Below, in pieces: positions 58,356 through 64,000 of a stretch of DNA of 64,000 nucleotides. Both the position numbers and the translations under genes were made by a program. Source of the DNA: DASXVX01 sp036504075 (lineage in GTDB: Bacteria; Bacillota; Sulfobacillia; Symbiobacteriales; Symbiobacteriaceae); NCBI GenBank assembly GCA_036504075.1, contig DASXVX010000007.1, positions 1 through 64,000 on the forward strand. The letters run 5' to 3'. The notes beneath the pieces were generated by a model. It had not been told where the DNA came from and did not search any database. It saw nothing but the letters and a program-made list of their open reading frames with translations. The stretch's first letter is position 1. Each line of letters opens with the position of its first letter.

Positions 58356-58643
58356 TTACGATGCCGCCGAGATCGCGGCGGGTGTGACGCCCTCCAGCCG
58401 GTACGGGTGCCAGGCGCGGCTCCGGACCGCGACGGGCGGCCCATCCTCGGGCTCACAGCCACGGGCAATCCACGCCCGGAGCGGCCGCAGGTTGGCCGGG
58501 GCCGTGTAAATCATAGTCCAATGGTGCCCACACTCGCAACGGGTAGTCGTGAGCGCCCAGCATCCTGCCTGGTCGGCAATCTGCCAGACTTCGTCGTGCG
58601 TCCGGCCGCAGCGGCGGCACTGGTTGTCGGGGAGTTGCTGCAT
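58356..58643 (-). CDS. Small zinc-ribbon-like protein
   Basis: The 95-residue protein contains two Cys pairs, C-x2-C (QCRRCGRTH) and C-x-C (RCECGHHW) with neighbouring histidines, which could bind one zinc ion. The C-terminal half has no recognisable motif. The family is not known to me. ATG with an AGAGGAAG site. It lies 34 bases before the canonical CYTH gene on the same strand, so co-transcription is likely. Confidence 0.5.
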   Translation of the reverse strand: MQQLPDNQCRRCGRTHDEVWQIADQAGCWALTTTRCECGHHWTMIYTAPANLRPLRAWIARGCEPEDGPPVAVRSRAWHPYRLEGVTPAAISAAS

Positions 58644-58756
58644 TGGTTTCTTCCTCTATGATGGCATCTTGGGTTCATTTTCATTTACGAAGGATATCCT
58701 GTGAATACCTTGTGCGTAGGTTGTGAATAACGCGCGATTCGTGGGGATAACGCGAT

Positions 58757-59914
58757 TTATGGCGCCAGGTAGTTCAGCGGGTTCTGCCGCACGTTGTTCA
58801 CCCGAATCTCCAGGTGCAGGTGCGGGCCGGTAGACAGGCCGGTAGAATCCGCCCGAGCGATGGTCTGGCCTTGCTTCACGGCGTCCCCCACGTCGACCAG
58901 CAGGACCTGCGCATGGCCGTACCAACTGGCGATGCCGCTCCCGTGGTCGATCACCAGGCGGTTCCCGTACACGTCGTCCCACCCCGCGTGAATGACGACG
59001 CCGTCTTCAATGGCGAAGATCGGGTCGCCTGAGTTGGCGGCAAAATCAGTCCCGCCATGGAAACTGCTCACGCCGAACACCGGGTGAATGCGTGGTCCGA
59101 AATCGCTGGTGATGACCAGCTTGCCTCTCAGCGGATGGACCGGGGCGAATTTGCCCGCGATCCGGTTCAGCCGGAGCTGAAACTCGTAGATTTGCTGCTC
59201 CACCACCGCCTGCTGCCGATCGTATTCGGCCAGCTGGGCCTGCAGTTCCGCCTGCGACCGGTCGAGCGCCGCGATAATCTGCTCCTGGGCCGCTTCCTTT
59301 GCCTGCACCGTTTGCACGGTCCGCACGGCTTCCGCTTGCAGGGCCGTCAGCTGCGCCGTCCGGTCCGCCACCGCCTGCCGTTGCTTTTCGAGGGTCTGCT
59401 TTTGCGCCCGGACCTCCCGCATCAGCCGGCTGTCCTGCTGCACGATTTGCTTCAGCAAGTCCATCCGGCTGACAAAATCGGCAAACGAGTGCGAACCCAC
59501 CAGGACGCCCAGGTAGCTGACCCGTCCGTTTTCCTGAATCGCCCGCACCCGCCGCCCCAGGACCGCCTTGCGCTCCTGGTACTGCCCCTGGGATTGCTTC
59601 AGGGCTGCCTCCAGGAGGCCCAGTGACGCCCGGGTCGTCTTCAGTTCGCGGTCCACTTCCGCCTGACGGCTCTGCGCCAGCTTCAGCTCCTGCTGGACCG
59701 CCTGCAGCTGGGCTTTGGCCTCCTGGGTCTGCCAGTACACCTGGCCTAGTTTGCCCCGGGCGTTCTGCTTTTCGACCTGGATTTTGTTCTGCTGTTCCTG
59801 GGCCTGGTTCAGGAGCGCTGCGGGGTCGTCGTCAGCCAGGGTGTGCGGTCCGGTCGCGGCCAGCACACAGCACCCGATGAACACGCATACTGCCAGGCGT
59901 CGCTTGCTCAACAC
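58757..59914 (-). CDS. M23-family peptidase with coiled-coil domain (EnvC-like)
   Basis: The 385-residue exported protein has a signal peptide (hydrophobic about 8-24), a long coiled coil (about 30-255, Gln/Glu/Ala-rich heptads such as QLQAVQQELKLAQSRQAEVD) and a C-terminal LytM/M23 domain (about 260-385) with all zinc ligands: HGGTDFAA (His and Asp) and H-L-H in GPHLHLEIRV. It should cleave peptidoglycan cross-bridges or activate other hydrolases. GTG with GGGAGG. It is transcribed toward the zinc-ribbon and CYTH genes. Confidence 0.93.
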   Translation of the reverse strand: MLSKRRLAVCVFIGCCVLAATGPHTLADDDPAALLNQAQEQQNKIQVEKQNARGKLGQVYWQTQEAKAQLQAVQQELKLAQSRQAEVDRELKTTRASLGLLEAALKQSQGQYQERKAVLGRRVRAIQENGRVSYLGVLVGSHSFADFVSRMDLLKQIVQQDSRLMREVRAQKQTLEKQRQAVADRTAQLTALQAEAVRTVQTVQAKEAAQEQIIAALDRSQAELQAQLAEYDRQQAVVEQQIYEFQLRLNRIAGKFAPVHPLRGKLVITSDFGPRIHPVFGVSSFHGGTDFAANSGDPIFAIEDGVVIHAGWDDVYGNRLVIDHGSGIASWYGHAQVLLVDVGDAVKQGQTIARADSTGLSTGPHLHLEIRVNNVRQNPLNYLAP

Positions 59915-59998
59915 CGGCTGCCGCCTCCCCTGCTGCCCTCGTACGTGTACGGAATATTTAAGTATTACGCATTCGAAACGGAGTCTCCTGCCACGGGA

Positions 59999-60030
59999 AA
60001 GCCCCCGCCTCAGCGCTGAGGTGGGGGCTT
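59999..60030. terminator. Terminator after livF
   Basis: AAGCCCCCGCCTCAG (59999-60013) pairs with CTGAGGTGGGGGCTT (60016-60030) with one G-T wobble and a very short loop, so the tip probably opens. On the minus strand it follows the livF stop by 13 bases and runs into TTCCC. Confidence 0.75.
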
Positions 60031-60043
60031 GTGCGCAGCCGGG

Positions 60044-60748
60044 TTAAATCCCGAGGAACTTCTCCCTGACCCGGTCGTCCCCGAGCATTTTCCCGGCTTC
60101 GCCAGCCAGGGTAACCCGGCCGGTCTCGAGCACGTACGCCCGGTTCGAGACCGCCAGGGCGTGGTGGACGTTCTGCTCCACCAGCAGCACCGTGACGCCC
60201 CGGCTCGCAATCTCCCGGATGACGCCGAAGACTTCCTTCACCAGCTTGGGCGCCAGGCCCAGCGAGGGTTCGTCCAGCATCATCAGCCGGGGCAGGCTCA
60301 TGAGTCCCCGCCCGATGGCGCACATTTGCTGCTCGCCGCCGGAGAGCGTGCCGGCCAACTGGCTCTTCCGCTCCTGCAGCCGGGGGAACAGGTCGAAAAC
60401 TCGCTTCATCGTCTGGTCCTTTTGCTTGCGGGCTTCCGTGGTGTAGGCGCCCAATTCCAGGTTCTCCAGGACAGTCATGCCCGGCCAGAGCTGGCGGGCC
60501 TCCGGCACCAGGGCCGCGCCCCGGGTCACCAGTTCGTAAGGCGGCATGCCTTGAATCGGCTTGCCCTCGAACGTGATCGTGCCCCGCCGCGGCGGCACCA
60601 GGCCGGAGACCGCCCGGAGCGAGGTGGTCTTGCCGGCGCCGTTGGCGCCGATCAGCGTCACGACTTCCTTCTCCCCGACCGTAAACGAGACGTCCCAGAG
60701 GGCCTGCACGTCGCCGTAGAAGACGTCGATGTTCTTTACTTCAAGCAT
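60044..60748 (-). CDS. livF: Branched-chain amino acid ABC transporter ATPase LivF
   Basis: This 234-residue LivF-type ATPase has Walker A GANGAGKTTSL, the signature LSGGEQQMCAIGRGLM, Walker B LMMLDEPSLGLAP and VEQN in the H-loop region. It is the second ATPase of the LIV-type importer encoded by livK-H-M-G-F. The ATG at 60748 with GGAGGG is preferred to upstream alternatives. It is the last gene of the operon. Confidence 0.95.
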   Translation of the reverse strand: MLEVKNIDVFYGDVQALWDVSFTVGEKEVVTLIGANGAGKTTSLRAVSGLVPPRRGTITFEGKPIQGMPPYELVTRGAALVPEARQLWPGMTVLENLELGAYTTEARKQKDQTMKRVFDLFPRLQERKSQLAGTLSGGEQQMCAIGRGLMSLPRLMMLDEPSLGLAPKLVKEVFGVIREIASRGVTVLLVEQNVHHALAVSNRAYVLETGRVTLAGEAGKMLGDDRVREKFLGI

Positions 60749-60761
60749 GCCCGGTCCCTCC

Positions 60762-61502
60762 TTATCCCGCCGCCGAATGGTCGCCGAGATAGGCCTCGAC
60801 CACACGCGGGTCGTTCAGTACATCCCGGGTCGTGCCTTCGGCGATCTTGTTGCCGAAGTTGAGCACCATGGCCCGCTCACAGACGCCGGCCACGGCCTTC
60901 ATGTGGTGTTCGATCATGAGTACGGTTTTGCCGGAGTCCCGGATTTGGCGGATCAGCGCCATGGCGTCGTTGATTTCGGCGGGGTTCAGGCCGCCCATCA
61001 CTTCGTCCAGCATGATGACCTCCGGCTCAGTGGCGAGCGCCCGGCTGATCTCCAGCCGCTTCAGTTCGCCAATGGTCAGGCTCGATGCCGGCGCCTCGGC
61101 CCGGTGCGCCAGGCCGCAAAACTTCAGAATCTCCCCGACAAACTTCGCCGCGACGGCGCCGGACTTGGGCTTCGACCCAAAGCTGGCCCCGACCAGCACG
61201 TTCCCGAAGACCGACATCTCCCGGAACGGCTTCACGATCTGATGGGTCCGGACGATGCCCATCCGGACGACCGCATGATTGTGCATCCCGTCGATCCGCT
61301 TCCCCTTGAAGTAAATCTCGCCGCTGGTCGGCGGGTAGGCGCCCACCAGGCAGGAGAAGAGCGTCGTCTTGCCGGCGCCGTTCGGCCCGATCAGGCCAAA
61401 AATCTCGCCCTGAGTCACTTCAAAAGAGACGTTGTTCACAGCGGTCAGGCCGCCGAACCGCTTGGTTACGCCCTTGGCCTGCAGGATGACTTCATGCGGC
61501 AT
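60762..61502 (-). CDS. livG: Branched-chain amino acid ABC transporter ATPase LivG
   Basis: The 246-residue LivG-type ATPase has Walker A GPNGAGKTTLF, the modified signature LTIGELKRLEISRAL (the usual LSYGxQR is changed), Walker B VIMLDEVMGGLNP with Val in place of Pro after DE, and an H-loop IEHHMKAV. These changes are seen in some LivG proteins, so activity is likely kept. The start at 61502 overlaps livM by 11 bases and has GGAGG. Confidence 0.93.
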   Translation of the reverse strand: MPHEVILQAKGVTKRFGGLTAVNNVSFEVTQGEIFGLIGPNGAGKTTLFSCLVGAYPPTSGEIYFKGKRIDGMHNHAVVRMGIVRTHQIVKPFREMSVFGNVLVGASFGSKPKSGAVAAKFVGEILKFCGLAHRAEAPASSLTIGELKRLEISRALATEPEVIMLDEVMGGLNPAEINDAMALIRQIRDSGKTVLMIEHHMKAVAGVCERAMVLNFGNKIAEGTTRDVLNDPRVVEAYLGDHSAAG

Positions 61503-62499
61503 GGCGGGCCTCCTTCCTGGCCTTGGGCAGCCCCCGGCCAACGAACTTGACGACCCGGTCGATCAGGCCGAGCACGCCCCGCGGCTCGAACAGCATGACG
61601 ACGATCAGGAGCATGCCGTAGATCAGCAGGTTGGAGTCCCGCAGGGCCTGAATGGTCAGCAGCTTGATTTGCAGGTAGCCGAAGACCACGCCGCCGATGA
61701 TCGGCCCGACCAGCGTGCCCACGCCGCCGATGACCGGCATGAGGACGATTTGCAAGGACATGTTGAAGGCGAAGACCGAGTTTGGGGCGATGTACTGGAA
61801 GTTGATGGCGAAGAGCGATCCGGCGATGGCCATGAGCGCCGCCGAGAGCGCGTGCGCCCGCACTTTGAACCAAGTGGCGCTGACGCCCAGCGCTTCCGCT
61901 GCGTCGATGTCCTGCTTGATCGCGGCCAGCGCCAATCCGAAGCGGGACCGCTGGATGTACCAGACCGTCCCCACGACGACGACGGCCAGAATCAGCATGG
62001 CGTAGTAGTTCTCCAAGAAGATCGCCTGGCCCCGGGGAACATCCGGCAGCCACTTGTGGAGGAAGTCGCCGTACTGAATGGGCATCCGCCGGCCCGAAGA
62101 GCCGCCGGTCCACTCCACGCCCTGAGCGAAGACCCGCACGGCTTCGGAGACGCCAATGGTCGCGATGGTGAAGTACGGACCACGGAGCCGGAAGGTCGGC
62201 AGGCCGACGATCACGGCGAAAACAGCGGCCACCGCCATGCCGACGGGAATGGTGGCGTACGCGTTCCACCCATGCAGGCAGAGCAGAACGGTGGCGTAGG
62301 CGCCCATGCCCAGAAAGGCCGAATAGCCGAAGGAGACCTGGCCGGCCATGCCACCCATGATGTTCCAGGCCGAAGCCAGGACCACGTACAGCGATACGTT
62401 CCAGATGTCGTTCAACGAGCCCCGTTCCAGGTATCCCGGCCCGGAGAAGAGAGCGATTACCAGCAGGGCCGCCGCGGCAGGTCCGAGATAGCGCTTCAC
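61492..62499 (-). CDS. livM: Branched-chain amino acid ABC transporter permease LivM
   Basis: The 335-residue permease has about nine membrane segments and the LivM signature loop AIKQDIDAAEALGVSATWFKVRAHALSA, which contacts the ATPase. It forms the channel with LivH. The GTG at 62499 overlaps the livH stop (GTGA). The operon order K-H-M-G-F is standard. The substrate could be a branched-chain amino acid, urea or a short amide. Confidence 0.94.
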   Translation of the reverse strand: MKRYLGPAAAALLVIALFSGPGYLERGSLNDIWNVSLYVVLASAWNIMGGMAGQVSFGYSAFLGMGAYATVLLCLHGWNAYATIPVGMAVAAVFAVIVGLPTFRLRGPYFTIATIGVSEAVRVFAQGVEWTGGSSGRRMPIQYGDFLHKWLPDVPRGQAIFLENYYAMLILAVVVVGTVWYIQRSRFGLALAAIKQDIDAAEALGVSATWFKVRAHALSAALMAIAGSLFAINFQYIAPNSVFAFNMSLQIVLMPVIGGVGTLVGPIIGGVVFGYLQIKLLTIQALRDSNLLIYGMLLIVVMLFEPRGVLGLIDRVVKFVGRGLPKARKEARHAA

Positions 62500-63440
62500 G
62501 ATCCCGCCACCGCCTTTCGACCGAACGTCTTTTCAAACCAGGGCTGCACGAACTTGACCAGTTGGTTGCCCACCGAAGGCAGACCCTTTGGCATGACCAC
62601 CAGGGCAACCACCAGCAGCGTGAACGTCACGGCGTCGGTGAAAACGTTGGGGTAGAAGTTGTACATCGCCGAGTACTGCTCCAGCAATGCGATCAACCCG
62701 GCGCCAAAAGCGACGCCCCAGAAAGACTCCATGCCGCCCAGCACGGTCACGACGAACGCCTTCAGCAAGAAGCTGCGGCCGAAGTCCGGCGTGAACGGGT
62801 AAATGGTCGACGTGAGTCCGCCCGCCATGGCAGCCAGGGCGATGCCCAGCCCAAACGCGATCATCTGGATGCGGGGGGCATTGATGCCCACCAGCTGAGC
62901 TGCACCCTTGTTCTGGGTGACGGCCCGGATGGCCTTGCCCAGATATGTCTTCGCCAGTACGTAGTTGAGTGCGATGCCGGTGACGGAGGTCACGAGGAAG
63001 ACCATCAACTGCGGCATGGCGATCAGAATTGGCCCCAGCGAGACTGATTTCATGGTGTAGCTGGTCAGGATCGACCTGGTGTCGCCGCCCCAGATGAGGT
63101 AACCCAGGTTCTGGAGCACCAGCCAGACGCCGAACAGCAACAGCAGCGACTGGACCGCCGGGGTGTTGCCGCTTTCCGGCAGCCGCCGCACGACGTACTT
63201 GTGGAGGCCCATCCCGATGAAGAAGAACAGCGGTCCGGTGATAATCCCCGTGAGGAACGGGTCGAGGCCGAACTGCGAGTAGAGAGCGAACGTGGCGTAG
63301 GCGCCCAGCATGATAAAGCCGGCGTGGGCCAGGTTGACCAGCTTCATGACGCCGTAGATCAGCGCCAGACCGAAGGACATCATCGTATAAAGTCCGGCTA
63401 CCAGAATGCCGTTCAGAGTCGCCGAGAGAAAGCCAACCAT
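62496..63440 (-). CDS. livH: Branched-chain amino acid ABC transporter permease LivH
   Basis: The 314-residue permease has about eight membrane segments and LivH signatures (GLALIYGVMKLVNLAHAGFIMLG in two parts; AVTQNKGAAQLVGINAPRIQ coupling loop; VVTVLGGMESFWG). The ATG at 63440 is preferred because GGAGTG lies 8 bases upstream. A GTG three codons earlier is possible. It is separated from livK by a 156-base spacer with two hairpins. Confidence 0.94.
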   Translation of the reverse strand: MVGFLSATLNGILVAGLYTMMSFGLALIYGVMKLVNLAHAGFIMLGAYATFALYSQFGLDPFLTGIITGPLFFFIGMGLHKYVVRRLPESGNTPAVQSLLLLFGVWLVLQNLGYLIWGGDTRSILTSYTMKSVSLGPILIAMPQLMVFLVTSVTGIALNYVLAKTYLGKAIRAVTQNKGAAQLVGINAPRIQMIAFGLGIALAAMAGGLTSTIYPFTPDFGRSFLLKAFVVTVLGGMESFWGVAFGAGLIALLEQYSAMYNFYPNVFTDAVTFTLLVVALVVMPKGLPSVGNQLVKFVQPWFEKTFGRKAVAGS

Positions 63441-63465
63441 GGAGTTCACTCCATTCTTGAGAGAC

Positions 63466-63500
63466 GTCTGGCCCCGCCCAAGGGGAAGGCAGGGCCAGAC
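63466..63500 (-). other. Hairpin in the livK-livH spacer (possible attenuator)
   Basis: GTCTGGCCC (63466-63474) pairs with GGGCCAGAC (63492-63500), extendable by a few pairs, close before livH. There is no T-run. A second inverted repeat, GTTGTGCTT (63532-63540) / AAGCACAAC (63581-63589), lies nearer livK. Such stems often keep livK mRNA more abundant than the permease genes. Confidence 0.5.
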
Positions 63501-63596
63501 GAACGCTAACAGCTTCTTGGCGGGGCGGAGAGTTGTGCTTCGCAGCGACGTTCGGATGCCGAAGGCAGCCGGGGAGCAAGAAGCACAACCGGAGCC

Positions 63597-64000
63597 TTAC
63601 TTGGAAGGAATCGGGGCGACGGTGTCGCCGGACTTGGCTTCCTTCGGCCAGACCAGGTCAACCTTGTTGCCGGGCTTGTTCTGGGTGACGATGAACGGGT
63701 AGACCGCCTGGCCGGTGGCGGAGAACTTCAGCACGCCACCGGGGACGAGGGAGGGATTCAAATCGACCTTGGTCAGCGCATCCCGGATGGCTTCAGGCTT
63801 CACCGAGCCGGCCGTCTGAATGGCCTTCAGGAGGATGCGGACGGTCTCGTAAGGCAGGGCGTCGTACCAGGCCGGGGTGGCGTTGTCGCTGTACTTGGCG
63901 TACTTGGCGATGTAGTCCTTGTTGAACTGCGTTGGCAGCCGGCTGTCCCACCAGTTGGAGGCGAAGATGTAATCGGTGGCGGCGCCGAGGCCGTCACGGG
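63597..64000 (-). CDS. livK: ABC transporter substrate-binding protein LivK-type (truncated by window edge)
   Basis: Only the C-terminal 133 residues are in the window. They read as a type 1 periplasmic-binding fold: DYIFASNWWDSRLPTQ, then PAWYDALPYETVRILLKAIQ, then IRDALTKVDLNPSLVPGGVL and the final strand YPFIVTQN, ending APIPSK. This is the ligand receptor of the downstream livHMGF importer. The start and lipobox lie beyond position 64000. Confidence 0.88.
   Translation of the reverse strand, partial: RDGLGAATDYIFASNWWDSRLPTQFNKDYIAKYAKYSDNATPAWYDALPYETVRILLKAIQTAGSVKPEAIRDALTKVDLNPSLVPGGVLKFSATGQAVYPFIVTQNKPGNKVDLVWPKEAKSGDTVAPIPSK

Overview
The window looks like a chromosomal segment of a high-GC Gram-positive (Firmicutes) bacterium, most like the Symbiobacterium group of the Clostridia. 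This rests on GC-rich coding DNA with many GTG and TTG starts, strong GGAGG-type ribosome sites, sporulation genes (yqfC, yqfD), an SLH surface protein, a HrcA/CIRCE heat-shock system and lipoprotein signals. The genus is an inference. No transposase, integrase, CRISPR array, rRNA or tRNA was recognised.

The backbone, almost all on the minus strand, follows the Bacillus/Clostridium order hrcA - grpE - dnaK - dnaJ - prmA - rsmE - mtaB - (hinT) - rpsU - yqeY - nfeD - floA - yqfC - yqfD. Accessory modules are inserted between these landmarks, and that is where the novelty lies.

Region by region: 1-3.3 kb holds yqfD/yqfC, a PrcB-like lipoprotein, a Dps-like ferritin and a degenerate nuclease-like protein. 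3.4-6.5 kb holds two tandem PiT phosphate permeases with matching terminators and a promoter- and terminator-bounded mini-transcript between them. 6.5-9.6 kb holds a FloA/NfeD membrane-domain cluster. 9.6-13.8 kb is a molybdopterin oxidoreductase operon with its own ferredoxin, molybdopterin-binding protein and HAD protein. 14.2-18.8 kb holds yqeY, rpsU, hinT, an Eis-like acetyltransferase, ddl and a drug/metabolite exporter. 18.9-27.3 kb is a seven-gene operon (SDR, MoaD-like, Fe-ADH, aldehyde:ferredoxin oxidoreductase, LutABC) with a near-consensus sigma-54 promoter beside a PAS/AAA+ sigma-54 activator. 27.3-30 kb holds mtaB and a third PiT permease. 30-36.5 kb is a 2148-residue SLH surface protein. 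36.6-41.5 kb holds a DUF309 protein, rsmE, prmA and an ABC-2 exporter. 41.5-44.3 kb encodes a secreted mono-haem protein with Ig/PKD-like domains. 44.5-51.5 kb holds a membrane-anchored protein, dnaJ, dnaK, grpE, a PilZ protein and hrcA, with two CIRCE operators. 51.9-54.3 kb is an odd operon of a divergent phosphoglycerate-kinase-like protein, a CYTH-like protein and a single-domain ChrA protein. 54.3-60 kb holds a chemoreceptor, an orphan NitT/TauT binding protein, a canonical CYTH protein, a zinc-ribbon protein and an M23 peptidase. 60-64 kb is a branched-chain amino-acid ABC transporter (livF, G, M, H and a truncated livK).

The regulatory picture is coherent. All three phosphate permeases have TTAA-type repeats upstream, with near-11-bp phasing at two of them, as expected for PhoP. 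The chaperone genes carry sigma-A promoters followed by CIRCE. The aldehyde/alcohol/hydroxyacid operon appears to be sigma-54 controlled. The most interesting candidates for an undescribed system are the PGK-like/CYTH-like/ChrA operon, the sigma-54 AOR-Lut operon, the short transcript between the phosphate permeases and the large nested RNA stem between dnaK and dnaJ.
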